From Pseudomonas putida (GTDB lineage: Bacteria; Pseudomonadota; Gammaproteobacteria; Pseudomonadales; Pseudomonadaceae): 64,000 nucleotides of DNA. Positions 51,155 to 58,756 of this stretch are shown here, in pieces. Position numbers and translations under genes: made by a program. The number at the start of each line of letters is the position of its first letter. Positions within the stretch are counted from its first letter, which is position 1. The notes below the pieces were generated by a model. The model searched no databases. It saw nothing but the letters and a program-made list of their open reading frames with translations, and was not told the DNA's origin. Location: the NCBI RefSeq assembly GCF_028682455.1, contig NZ_JANHLD010000006.1, positions 1 to 64,000 of the forward strand, read 5' to 3'.

Positions 51155-53319
51155 GCGGAGGCTTCCTTCACGACGTAGCCATAGGCGCGGCGCGAACCGT
51201 CCGCTTCCCGGTTGAGATAGACGCCCTGTATCTCGGGTTCGAAGCCCGGCAGCGCGTTGATGCCTGATTCCAACGCCCGGAAGTAGTCCAGCGCCGGGCC
51301 TTGCCAGCGTTCGCCGGGCACCACGCATAGGATGCCGGGCGGATACGGCAGCGCCCCTTCCGCGGCGATGCGTCCGTCGATAGCGCTCAGCGGAACCAGC
51401 TCGACCTCGTTGCGCACCAGCGCATCGTTGGCCTCGACGGGCAGCATGGCCTTGCTGGGGAACTCCGCCTTGCGGAACATGCGCGTCTGCAACTGCTTCA
51501 TGTCGTGGCCGCGGTAGAAATCGTGCATGCGCTGGCACAGTTGGCGCATGCCCATGTGGCCGTAGACCTCCGGGTAGGCGGCGCACAGCGAGGGCAGCAC
51601 CTCGCGCAGCGACGCGTCGTTGTCCACGTGGCGCTCGAACTGCGCGATGTGGGCAATCAGGTGCTGCAGCTTGCCCGCGGACTCGGACGGCGTAAGCAGG
51701 AAGAGGATGGAATACAGGTCCGCCTTTTCGGGAATGATCGCGTTCTCGCGCAGGTAGCGCGCCAGGATCGAAGCGGGTACGCCAAAGCTGGAATAGGCGT
51801 GGGTGTCGCGGTCGATGCCGGGCGTGGTCAGCAGCAGCTTGCACGGATCGACGAAATACTGGTTGTCGGCATATCCCTCGAAGCCGTGCCAGTCTGCGGC
51901 CGGGTGGAAGCGGAAGAAGCGCAGATCGTCGACGATGACCTCGGTGTCGTGATCCGCCCAGGGCTTGTCGTCGATCATCCGGGGGATGAACGGCCGTATC
52001 TGCCGGCACGTCTTGAGCAGCAGCTTGCGGGCTTCCACGCCCATCTTCACGCAATCGCGCCACAACCGGCGGCCGGCCTGGCCGTCGTGCATCTGGGCAT
52101 TCACGTCCAGCGCCGCGAACATGGGATAGAACGGGCTGGTCGAGGCATGCATCATGTAGGCGTTGTTGAAGCGCCGGTGGTCGCAGAAGCGCTGCTGCCC
52201 TTCCAGGTGCCTGTCTTTCTTATGGATCTGCGAGGTCTGCGAGAAACCCGCCTGCTGCTTGTGTACCGACTGCGTGACGATGATGCCGGGGTCGTCCGGC
52301 CCCAGTTCGAGCAGCAGCGGCGAGCAGTCCTGCATCATCGGGATGAATTGCTCGTAGCCTACCCAGGCCGAGTCGAACAGGATGTAGTCGCACAGATGGC
52401 CGATGCGGTCGACCACCTGGCGGGCGTTGTAGATGGTGCCGTCGTAGGTGCCAAGCTGGATCACCGCCAGGCGGAACGGACGCGGCAGGTCGGCGCGCTC
52501 GGGCGCGACCTCGCGCACCTGTGCGCGGATGCTCTGCTCGTCGAAGGCGCTGGCGTCTATACCGCCAATGAAGCCCCAGGCATTGCGCGCCGTCTCCAGG
52601 TACACCGGCCGCGCGCCGGACAGCACCAGCGCGCCCATGTGCACGGACTTGTGGTTGTTGCGGTCGAACAGCACTAGGTCACCGCGCGCAAGCAGCGCGC
52701 TGGTGACGACCTTGTTGGACGTCGATGTACCGTTTAGTACGAAATAGGTCTTGTCGGCGTTGTAGATTCTTGCCGCGTTGCGCTGGGCCTCCAGCGCGGC
52801 ACCTTCATGGATGAGCAGGTCGCCCAGCTTGACGTCCGCGTTGCACAGGTCGGACCGGAACAGGGTTTCGCCGTAGAAATCGAAGAACACCCGGCCCAAC
52901 GGATGGTTGGCGAAGAACTGGCCGCCCTGGTGACCCGGGCAGTCGAATTCGACGTAGCCGCGCTGCACGTAGTCTTTCAGCGCCTTGAAGAACGGCGGCA
53001 GCAGATTCTCCGTGTACCGCTTGGCCGCATCGGATATCTGACGGCCGAAATAATGCCGTCCGCCGTGGCCCAGTTGGATCACGCCGGCTACCCGCAGCAG
53101 CAGGTTCTCGGGAAGGGACTCGCCAGGTTGGACTGCGGCGAACAGCGGGACGGAAAAACCGGTCTGCTCGATTCGGCTTGCCACCTGGGCCAGCGAGCCC
53201 AAGGGGGCAACCGCGGCAGCGATGTCCGTAAAGTCGGTAGAAAAAACATCGACTTGCCCATATTCAGTCAGAAACAGGCCGTCAAGCGCTGGATCAACCG
53301 CGACTTTAAACAAAGACAT
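51151..53319 (-). CDS. speF: Inducible ornithine decarboxylase
   Basis: 722 residues starting at MSLFKVAVDP. Over most of its length it follows E. coli SpeF (732 residues): FDCPGHQGGQFF, GETLFRSDLCNADV, YFVLNGTSTSNKVV, FDRNNHKSVH, YDGTIYNARQVVD, and the PLP lysine in TQSVHKQQAGFSQTSQ. It converts ornithine to putrescine and CO2, used with PotE for acid defence and polyamine supply. First gene of the operon; the upstream region has inverted repeats and a TTGACA -35. Confidence 0.9.
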   Translation of the reverse strand: MSLFKVAVDPALDGLFLTEYGQVDVFSTDFTDIAAAVAPLGSLAQVASRIEQTGFSVPLFAAVQPGESLPENLLLRVAGVIQLGHGGRHYFGRQISDAAKRYTENLLPPFFKALKDYVQRGYVEFDCPGHQGGQFFANHPLGRVFFDFYGETLFRSDLCNADVKLGDLLIHEGAALEAQRNAARIYNADKTYFVLNGTSTSNKVVTSALLARGDLVLFDRNNHKSVHMGALVLSGARPVYLETARNAWGFIGGIDASAFDEQSIRAQVREVAPERADLPRPFRLAVIQLGTYDGTIYNARQVVDRIGHLCDYILFDSAWVGYEQFIPMMQDCSPLLLELGPDDPGIIVTQSVHKQQAGFSQTSQIHKKDRHLEGQQRFCDHRRFNNAYMMHASTSPFYPMFAALDVNAQMHDGQAGRRLWRDCVKMGVEARKLLLKTCRQIRPFIPRMIDDKPWADHDTEVIVDDLRFFRFHPAADWHGFEGYADNQYFVDPCKLLLTTPGIDRDTHAYSSFGVPASILARYLRENAIIPEKADLYSILFLLTPSESAGKLQHLIAHIAQFERHVDNDASLREVLPSLCAAYPEVYGHMGMRQLCQRMHDFYRGHDMKQLQTRMFRKAEFPSKAMLPVEANDALVRNEVELVPLSAIDGRIAAEGALPYPPGILCVVPGERWQGPALDYFRALESGINALPGFEPEIQGVYLNREADGSRRAYGYVVKEASA

Positions 53320-53440
53320 CAGATATCCGCCTTTTTCTGCTAACAATCAGGATGCATGGTGGAATTGCTCGAGCAAAGCTCCCTCGCAGGAACAATCCGC
53401 GAACATGGCTTACTTGAAGATGCAAATATAATATAACGAC

Positions 53441-53472
53441 ATTAACGTAGAGAAATTGACGGATGTCAATTT
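53441..53472 (-). promoter_or_regulatory. Probable speF operon promoter with dyad
   Basis: AAATTGAC, GGAT, GTCAATTT is a perfect dyad (53453-53472). On the minus strand it contains TTGACA, with GTTAAT 17 bases on as a weak -10. Confidence 0.45.
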
Positions 53473-53508
53473 ATTAGGGATCTGACCAAGATCCGGTCAA
53501 ATTGCTAG

Positions 53509-53721
53509 GTGACGGCCATCGTGCTGTGGAACACGGTGTACCTGGAGCGTGCCACCCAGGGGCTGGTCGAAGCCGGCAAACCGGTGGACGGTGAGCTGCT
53601 GCAATACCTGTCGCCGTTGGGCTGGGAGCACATCAACCTGACCGGCGATTACGTCTGGCGGCTGAGCCGCAGGCTGGAAGACGGGAAGTTTCGGCCCCTA
53701 CGGATGCCCGGAAAACCTTAG
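53509..53721 (+). pseudogene. tnpA: tnpA 3' remnant, right copy
   Basis: 70 codons identical in protein to the left copy (TAIVLWNTVYLERATQG to the C-terminal MPGKP). It begins abruptly at GGTGACGGCC, where the shared segment starts. Non-functional. Confidence 0.85.
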
Positions 53722-53754
53722 CTTACGATTTTTTCCTAATTCTGCGGGCACCCC
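53717..53754 (-). repeat. Right 38-bp terminal inverted repeat, Tn1721-like
   Basis: Inverted copy of the left end; A replaces C at one inner position. Terminal CCCC at 53751-53754. Confidence 0.85.
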
Positions 53755-53810
53755 TATATCAGCTCTATTTGCACCGATGACGGGCATTAGTCATGCCTTT
53801 TCTATTTGCG

Positions 53811-53833
53811 TACGTACGTACGTATGGTATCAT
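53811..53833 (+). promoter_or_regulatory. TACGTACGTACGTA palindrome in promoter
   Basis: Palindrome 53811-53824 fills the spacer before the -10 TATCAT (53828-53833). A weak -35 TTTGCG precedes it with 17-base spacing. Drives the repA operon. Confidence 0.7.
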
Positions 53834-53857
53834 TCGTTCTGAAGCTTGTCCTGCTTC

Positions 53858-53890
53858 CCCGGCGGCTACCGGGTTGAATTTCTCTAGGAG
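53858..53890 (+). ncRNA. Leader hairpin with CGGCUA loop and UCUAGGAG ribosome-binding site
   Basis: Stem CCCGG/CCGGG with loop CGGCTA (53863-53868), then TCTAGGAG at 53883-53890, eight bases before the ATG at 53899. Confidence 0.7.
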
Positions 53891-53898
53891 TGCTGAAG

Positions 53899-54750
53899 AT
53901 GAATCCTGTGCAAATGGGCTTGAGCTTTGATGAAACCGTCGCCGAAGCTGCTTTCAGTGGTAGCGAGAGCTGGTGCTCGCCTGAATATACCCATGATGCC
54001 TATAAGGCGATGCTGGACACTGCGTGTGCCCGTCTGCATGACGTACCCAGCGAAATCCGTCAGTTTTTCGAGCAGAGCATTGAATCCTGTCTTCAAGCTT
54101 TGCAGCAGGAAAAGCGCTGCGGTTCCGACACTTTTCAAGCTGGCTCGTTTTTGTGGAGATCGGCATTGCCCGTATCCATGGATCAATGGGCGGAATTGTC
54201 TTTTCTGGCAGACGCTGGTGGCTTGAATGGATGCCGTTTCAAGCAGCGCCGCGCACCGCGCTCTCAAACGCTGGGTATCCATGTACCTGGTGTCGGTTCG
54301 ATAGTCGTGCAGGCCTGGCTGAAAAGCGCTGAACAGCGTTGCTGGTGTGAGTTCGTTCCGTGGGAATCGAGTTTCTTCCGGGCCAGTTTCCGAGACGTTG
54401 TCCACCTGCATAAGCTTGACTCCCACCGTTGGGATGGTGCGGTTTGCCCGGCTGCTTTCGCGGAGGCCGGCGACAAGGTCCCGTCTGTCCCAACTGTGAA
54501 GGTCAATGGCCGACAATTCGTGATTATGGGCGCTTCATATTCACGTGAGTTTCGGGATAGCCATGGCTGGACGTTCGTTCGGCACTGTGATTGGCCGATG
54601 CAAACCTACAGCTATGGGGAGTTGTGCAAGCTGTGGGATGCAGGTGTCCTGGAGCGAGGAGACTGCCGCGGCTTGATGGCCAAGGTGCAGGGAGAGGTGT
54701 GTGTAATGGCCGAGATGGTCATGCTTTACGACGATAAAGTCTTGCCGTAA
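53899..54750 (+). CDS. Hypothetical protein, first gene of the repA operon
   Basis: 283 residues, start set by TCTAGGAG. Soluble; ten or so cysteines and many tryptophans. No domain recognised. The leader hairpin module precedes it, and a second copy follows it, before the 54832 gene. Its place suggests a role in plasmid replication or its control, but that is inference. Confidence 0.55.
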   Translation: MNPVQMGLSFDETVAEAAFSGSESWCSPEYTHDAYKAMLDTACARLHDVPSEIRQFFEQSIESCLQALQQEKRCGSDTFQAGSFLWRSALPVSMDQWAELSFLADAGGLNGCRFKQRRAPRSQTLGIHVPGVGSIVVQAWLKSAEQRCWCEFVPWESSFFRASFRDVVHLHKLDSHRWDGAVCPAAFAEAGDKVPSVPTVKVNGRQFVIMGASYSREFRDSHGWTFVRHCDWPMQTYSYGELCKLWDAGVLERGDCRGLMAKVQGEVCVMAEMVMLYDDKVLP

Positions 54751-54757
54751 GCAGAGC

Positions 54758-54816
54758 GAAGCCCGGTCGGCGGCTACCGGATCCGGGCTTCTACCAGAAA
54801 TGAACTCGTCTAGGAG
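54758..54816 (+). ncRNA. Intercistronic hairpin with CGGCUA loop and UCUAGGAG
   Basis: Outer stem GAAGCCCGG/CCGGGCTTC (54758-54766, 54783-54791), inner CGG/CCG, loop CGGCTA at 54771-54776. TCTAGGAG is at 54809-54816. No palindromic promoter here, so the element sits inside the repA operon transcript. Confidence 0.65.
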
Positions 54817-54831
54817 CGTCTGGGTTCGGAC

Positions 54832-55098
54832 ATGATAACGACTGCAACCAGCTACCTCAACCGACCCTATCATGCGAGATGGGAACGTGGCGCACGTTTC
54901 TACGAACTGAGGATCCTCGTAGATCTAATCGGTCACACCGTGGCTATGCGCAGCTGGGGAATCTCAGGGGAGCTTGGTGTCGGTGAAATACGAAACGTGC
55001 TGGCCTCGGATGAGGCCTGCACAAAACTGATACTCAGGGTCAGTCGGCAGCTGCACAAGCGGCGCTATGTACCTGTGTACAATGGCGGGATCGCGTGA
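54832..55098 (+). CDS. Small protein upstream of repA
   Basis: 88 residues. Soluble, basic (YHARWERGARFYELRILVDL, then LRVSRQLHKRRYVPVYN). The spacing of UCUAGGAG to the ATG (15 bases) is longer than in the other copies, so the true start or regulation may differ. It overlaps repA by TGATG. A small upstream ORF coupled to repA could control initiator level. Not recognised. Confidence 0.5.
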   Translation: MITTATSYLNRPYHARWERGARFYELRILVDLIGHTVAMRSWGISGELGVGEIRNVLASDEACTKLILRVSRQLHKRRYVPVYNGGIA

Positions 55099-56054
55099 TG
55101 ATCGAGATGAAGATAGCCGATATGGCAGTGGAAGATGATAAGCCCCTCAAAAGAGGGCGAAAATCAAACGTAGTCCCCTACGTACAAACAGACATGTTCC
55201 AGGCGAACATTGTCGAGTGGCCAGTGAAGGATGACCTGGCCAGCATGGAATTTCCGCTGTTCAGCCTGTCGACCAAACCTGATACGAGCGTTCGTGAGTA
55301 CAGCCAGCCCGGCACCAACAAGCGTGTTCGCATCATTCCGCCCGTGATCGGTGCCGCCACCGTATTCGATAAAGACCTATTGCTGTTCCTCGGGTCGCAG
55401 ATCATCGAAGCCCGAAAAGCAGGAATGCCAATTTCCAAGCGGGTTAAGTTCGATACGTACGATTTTTTGACAGGTACATCCCGGGATCCCGGTGGTAACG
55501 CATATTCGAACGTTTTGGACATGCTTCGACGATTAAAAGGTACTCAGCTCGAAACCAATATCGTTACTGGTGGTCAAGAGCAGACGAAGGGGTTTGGCTG
55601 GATCGAAGACTACACCGTCACCAAGACCGCATCTAATGGCAAAGGCGTGTTGGAATGCGAAGTCGTGCTGTCCGAGTGGATCTACAACGCTTTCCTGCAT
55701 TTTGAAGTGATGAGCATTGATCGGCGCTACTTTGGGCTGCGGATGCCTCTTGAGCGGCGGCTATATGAGCTCGCTCGTAAACACTTGGGAAACAAGATGA
55801 TTTGGGCCGCAGACATTGTTGCACTGCAGCAAAAATGTGGCTCCAAGCAGAGCCTCACCCACTACAGGGCCGAGATCCGCAAGATCATTCAGCGTGACCT
55901 GCTGCCGGACTATCACATGGGTCTGGATACCAGTGTGAAGCCTCATCGAATCGTGTTTTACACGCGCGATGAGCAATCGCTCCTCGAGGAGCTGGCGGAA
56001 AAAGGGGAAATGGAATGGTTCGCTGCGCTAGAAAAGCGAGGCATGGAGAGTTGA
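55098..56054 (+). CDS. repA: Winged-helix replication initiator RepA
   Basis: 318 residues from an ATG overlapping the preceding stop; a GTG one codon earlier is also possible. KRGRK near the start is a basic tail. The core (RVRIIPPVIGAATVFDKDLL, DTYDFLTGTSRDPGGNAYSN, MPLERRLYELARKHLG) matches the replication initiator protein A family of large Pseudomonas and other proteobacterial plasmids, which bind iterons through winged helices. The main iteron array lies 11-12 kb upstream, beyond the decarboxylase element; a single copy follows at 56495. Confidence 0.85.
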   Translation: MIEMKIADMAVEDDKPLKRGRKSNVVPYVQTDMFQANIVEWPVKDDLASMEFPLFSLSTKPDTSVREYSQPGTNKRVRIIPPVIGAATVFDKDLLLFLGSQIIEARKAGMPISKRVKFDTYDFLTGTSRDPGGNAYSNVLDMLRRLKGTQLETNIVTGGQEQTKGFGWIEDYTVTKTASNGKGVLECEVVLSEWIYNAFLHFEVMSIDRRYFGLRMPLERRLYELARKHLGNKMIWAADIVALQQKCGSKQSLTHYRAEIRKIIQRDLLPDYHMGLDTSVKPHRIVFYTRDEQSLLEELAEKGEMEWFAALEKRGMES

Positions 56055-56486
56055 ATGCCGGCGCGATCGAGGCTTGAGCAATACGATCATTTGATGGGGG
56101 AATGTACAGACCAGGCCATTGCTGAATTAGCTGATTGCAGCACGGAAGCTGTGCGGCGGCGCAGGCTCAAGATTGGCAAAGATCGATTTGCCTTGGCCGA
56201 GTCCACTCCCCCTGCCCTTCTCAAATATCAACATCTTTTTGGCAAGCGGCCTGTCGCTGAAATTGCCAAGCTCGCAGGCGTATCGCCTTACTTCGTCATC
56301 AAGCGTATGAAACAACTGGGAAAACCCACCTTTAAGCGATCAGCGATCACAAATTTTGATCACCTGCAGGGGACGATGTGTGACCAGGCATTGGCCGATC
56401 TCGCTGGTTGCTCGAAGGAGTGCGCGCGTCGGCGCCGGCTGCGCCTGGGTATCTCAGCAAATCGCGACACCCGAGAAAAAAATTAG
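56055..56486 (+). CDS. Protein of three tandem helix-turn-helix repeats
   Basis: 143 residues starting at the ATG directly after the repA stop. Modules begin at Y10 (YDHLMG), Y58 (YQHLFG) and F101 (FDHLQG), each followed by a helix-turn-helix such as AIAELADCSTEAVRRRRLK. They are of the same kind as the five repeats of the 25371 protein. Being in the repA operon, it could bind origin DNA or the repA promoter. Confidence 0.65.
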   Translation: MPARSRLEQYDHLMGECTDQAIAELADCSTEAVRRRRLKIGKDRFALAESTPPALLKYQHLFGKRPVAEIAKLAGVSPYFVIKRMKQLGKPTFKRSAITNFDHLQGTMCDQALADLAGCSKECARRRRLRLGISANRDTREKN

Positions 56487-56494
56487 CCAAGTCG

Positions 56495-56509
56495 TCGTAT
56501 ATCGCCGAT
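56495..56509 (+). repeat. Isolated iteron copy
   Basis: TCGTATATCGCCGAT, identical to the copies at 43739 and 43779, just after the HTH-repeat gene and before the next promoter. Confidence 0.7.
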
Positions 56510-56526
56510 AAATACTGTTGCATGCG

Positions 56527-56544
56527 TACGTACATACGTATAAT
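56527..56544 (+). promoter_or_regulatory. TACGTACATACGTA palindrome overlapping -10
   Basis: One base off the 14-bp palindrome (56527-56540); its end runs into TATAAT at 56539-56544. Upstream of the 56617 gene. Confidence 0.7.
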
Positions 56545-56570
56545 GTGTGTAAGGAAACCCACCGTGTTGT

Positions 56571-56610
56571 GCCTGGCGGCTACCAGGCTAACCAATCAGC
56601 GTCTAGGAGC
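56571..56610 (+). ncRNA. Leader hairpin with CGGCUA loop and UCUAGGAG ribosome-binding site
   Basis: Stem GCCTGG/CCAGGC with loop CGGCTA (56577-56582). TCTAGGAG is at 56602-56609, seven bases before the ATG at 56617. Confidence 0.7.
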
Positions 56611-56616
56611 AATATC

Positions 56617-56931
56617 ATGAAGCGCATTTCGTTATGGTCGGTTGATCGCGACGATACCCTCCACATTGATGATGAAATCGAAAAACTGGAAGAGGCCCGT
56701 TCGGTGATGATCACCGCGAATCGAGCCCTTGTAGAAGGCGATGATTTGAGCCTTGCCCGTTTGGGTTTCGATAGTGACCACATCGACGATCTGAAAGTAC
56801 GTCATTCCGAGGGTAAGCCTGGCTTTCCTGCATATGTCCTGCGCAACCTCCAGGACTCCATCCAACAGCTGTCGGACTTGAAGCGCGGTGCCAATGACGG
56901 CCGCGGTGCGAGGCTCGTTGAGCAACAGTGA
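56617..56931 (+). CDS. Hypothetical acidic helical protein
   Basis: 104 residues, start after TCTAGGAGCAATATC. Strongly acidic N-terminal helix (DDEIEKLEEARSVMITANRAL) and a helical C-terminus (YVLRNLQDSIQQLSDL). Soluble. The gene is alone in its unit between its leader and the promoter of the RHH gene. Function unknown. Confidence 0.5.
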   Translation: MKRISLWSVDRDDTLHIDDEIEKLEEARSVMITANRALVEGDDLSLARLGFDSDHIDDLKVRHSEGKPGFPAYVLRNLQDSIQQLSDLKRGANDGRGARLVEQQ

Positions 56932-56943
56932 AAAGCCTTGTTG

Positions 56944-56979
56944 ATGCGTACGCATTGTACGTGCGTACGTATCTATAAA
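56944..56979 (+). promoter_or_regulatory. Two TACG-type palindromes at the RHH gene promoter
   Basis: ATGCGTACGCAT (56944-56955) and TACGTGCGTACGTA (56958-56971), then TATAAA at 56974-56979. No CGGCTA hairpin follows. Confidence 0.65.
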
Positions 56980-57031
56980 TAAGCAAACGGTTTATCATTG
57001 TCGCTACTTCAATCCATATGGGGGCCTGTTC

Positions 57032-57223
57032 ATGGCATCACGAAAAGACGCTGCGTCGGCACCTTCGCAACCTAAGCGGAGTGCCAAAACGATCACCATG
57101 CGCGACGATTACCATGAGCGCCTTCGCAAGCAGGCATTCGAACAAAACACTGCTATGTCGTTCCTGATCGAGCAGGCACTTGAGATGATGTGGGGCATCG
57201 AGCCAACTCCGCCCACGAAGTAA
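57032..57223 (+). CDS. Ribbon-helix-helix (Arc/CopG-like) DNA-binding protein
   Basis: 63 residues. After a disordered basic-serine tail, KTITMRDD is a likely beta strand, followed by two helices (DDYHERLRKQAFEQ and AMSFLIEQALEMMW). This is the ribbon-helix-helix layout of small plasmid repressors. Its promoter holds two TACG palindromes, so it is the best candidate to bind that motif here and at the other sites. That link is inference. Confidence 0.65.
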   Translation: MASRKDAASAPSQPKRSAKTITMRDDYHERLRKQAFEQNTAMSFLIEQALEMMWGIEPTPPTK

Positions 57224-57359
57224 CCTCAAAGCGGGTTCGCAACGAGCCCTGCTTATAGCCTCATTGCCACAAATCCCCTTCCCCTTCCCTTTCAAATGCT
57301 CTCAGCCTTCGCTTGCTGCGGCGTAGGCGCCTGCACGAGTGCTTGGACCTCTCTCATAT

Positions 57360-57376
57360 TGTTGTTACTAGCAACA
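57360..57376. repeat. parS-like palindrome, copy with one mismatch
   Basis: TGTTGTTACTAGCAACA upstream of parA. One arm has T for C. Confidence 0.65.
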
Positions 57377-57422
57377 CAATCGGCCTTCGGGTTCAGGTTC
57401 TTCGCTAAAAAAATACAAATAA

Positions 57423-57464
57423 CCTGAATTCCATGGTTTACAACCGGAATTCAGGATTTATACT
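57423..57464 (+). promoter_or_regulatory. parAB promoter with dyad operator
   Basis: CCTGAATTCC, 13 bases, GGAATTCAGG. TTTACA (57437-57442) lies in the loop, and TATACT (57459-57464) follows with 16-base spacing. The dyad brackets the -35, suiting ParA autorepression. Confidence 0.6.
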
Positions 57465-57492
57465 GAATACAACAGCAAAACGGAGAAGTGCT

Positions 57493-58632
57493 ATGAACTC
57501 GAATGTGGAAATGGTCGAAGATGTTGCAACCTACGTGGATTTCAATGAGCTGTTTTTCACGCCCCGTTTCGCCGCGGACTGCTTTGGCCTTACGACTCGA
57601 CGCCTGAAAGACATCGAAGAAGCAAACAACATCGAGATCCGTCGTGTGCCGCGCGGAACCGTCACCTCTCGGGTTTATACGCCTTCGGACCTTTTCGATT
57701 TGGCAGCACTTCGCCGTGAACTTGGTCACTTGAAAGGCTTGGCGCGCCAGGTGGTCATGTCCACCTACATCTCGAAAGGTGGCACCAACAAAACCACCAC
57801 AGCAGTCGGCCAGGCTATTACCTGTTCTTTAGCCGGGTTGCGCGTTCTTCTGGTCGACAATGATCCCCAGGGTGATACGTCGAGCATGCTCGGCTACGAC
57901 CCGGACGCTACTCCAGAAGATTTGCAGGAGCTTGGAATCCCTGCTGACCGCATCGTTGATGGTCACCTCGGCCACTTGATCAGCCCAATGCTTCGCATGC
58001 GATCGTTTCAACCCAAAACGCTTGATGAAGTCATCAAGAAACCCTTTGGTGAAAGTGGCCCCCACCTAATCCCCGCCGACGCATCGCTAGAAGATCTGGG
58101 CGTGGCTTTGGACGCAGCCAATAACTCGGATATGTGGTACGCGAAGTGGGTTGAAGATGGTAAAGCCGGCAAAATCCCAGGCTGCGACCTATCGCAATAC
58201 GACGTCATCATTTTTGATAATGCGCCCGCAGGTTCGCGCCTGACCAAGAACTCAGTAGCCGCAAGCGATCTGCTCATGAGCCCAGTCCGAATGGACAAAT
58301 TCTCCTTCAAAGCGATCTTGCGACTGCATGACTGGTGCGCTGGTTTCGCACGCGAATACGGTTTCGCTCCTGAACTGGTAGCAGTGCCGACCATGTTTGC
58401 AAAGGGGCGTCCTCGGATGCTGAACAACCTGTACAGGTTGAACCAGCTTTTCCCAGGTCGGGTGACCGAAGAAAAGATTTTTCACTCTGCTGACTATGTG
58501 AACTCCCTCGATGACGGTGTCCCCCTGATGTTCTGGAAGGGTGCTAACCGGGACACCATCGAAAACGCTCGCGCAGTGCATGCCGAGGTTTTGGAGAAAA
58601 TCCGCCATGTTGCTGCTCAGCCCCAAGAGTGA
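57493..58632 (+). CDS. parA: Partition ATPase ParA (type Ia)
   Basis: 379 residues from the ATG after GGAGAAGTGCT; an ATG at 57433 lies in the operator and is less likely. An N-terminal winged or helix-turn-helix DNA-binding region (residues about 20-75) precedes the deviant Walker A KGGTNKTTTA near 95 and the Walker A' DNDPQGDTSS. Large N-terminal domains mark type Ia ParA proteins, which also repress their own promoter. parS-like sites flank the gene on both sides. Confidence 0.9.
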   Translation: MNSNVEMVEDVATYVDFNELFFTPRFAADCFGLTTRRLKDIEEANNIEIRRVPRGTVTSRVYTPSDLFDLAALRRELGHLKGLARQVVMSTYISKGGTNKTTTAVGQAITCSLAGLRVLLVDNDPQGDTSSMLGYDPDATPEDLQELGIPADRIVDGHLGHLISPMLRMRSFQPKTLDEVIKKPFGESGPHLIPADASLEDLGVALDAANNSDMWYAKWVEDGKAGKIPGCDLSQYDVIIFDNAPAGSRLTKNSVAASDLLMSPVRMDKFSFKAILRLHDWCAGFAREYGFAPELVAVPTMFAKGRPRMLNNLYRLNQLFPGRVTEEKIFHSADYVNSLDDGVPLMFWKGANRDTIENARAVHAEVLEKIRHVAAQPQE

Positions 58633-58633
58633 C

Positions 58634-58742
58634 TGTTGCTACTAGCAACAGGGTTCATATGTTCAAGAGTGTTGCTACTAGCAACACGCAACGATTTTGT
58701 TGCTAGTAGCAACAGCGTATTGGAGTGTTGCTACTAGCAACA
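58634..58742. repeat. Cluster of four parS-like palindromes
   Basis: TGTTGCTACTAGCAACA (or with TAGTAG in the centre) at 58634, 58670, 58698 and 58726, filling the gap between parA and parB. Spacing is 36, 28 and 28 bases. Confidence 0.85.
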
Positions 58743-58756
58743 CAGGAGGGTGATTA

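Larger units (their letters stand above)
45608..53754. mobile_element. 8.1-kb pseudo-composite element with Tn1721-like ends carrying a decarboxylase operon
   Basis: The two ends are inverted copies of the same 247 bp: a 38-bp Tn1721-type terminal repeat (GGGGTGCCCGCAGAATTAGG...) plus the last 70 codons of tnpA. They differ at one base. Terminal G runs point outward, as needed for a Tn3-family element. Neither end has a whole transposase, so movement would need TnpA in trans. The flanking 5 bp are TATTT and TATAT, not a perfect duplication. The element lies between the Rep/primase gene and the repA operon. Its interior appears more GC-rich than the backbone. Confidence 0.8.

Noticed and set aside
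49820..52063. A 747-residue fused antiporter
   Set aside because: The first 300 codons are an out-of-frame reading of speF (Arg/Pro/Ala-rich). The real potE start at 51154 overlaps the speF stop.
51505..52677. 390-codon plus-strand ORF opposite speF
   Set aside because: High-GC antisense shadow of speF, rich in Val, Ala and Arg with no recognisable domain.
45603..53759. Five-base target duplication around the decarboxylase element
   Set aside because: Flanks are TATTT and TATAT. Four of five match, which is not enough in AT-rich DNA to claim a duplication; the ends may also come from separate insertions.
53763..53777. A tenth iteron (CTATTTGCACCGATG)
   Set aside because: It resembles the iteron but needs a one-base gap to align, so it is too degenerate to count.
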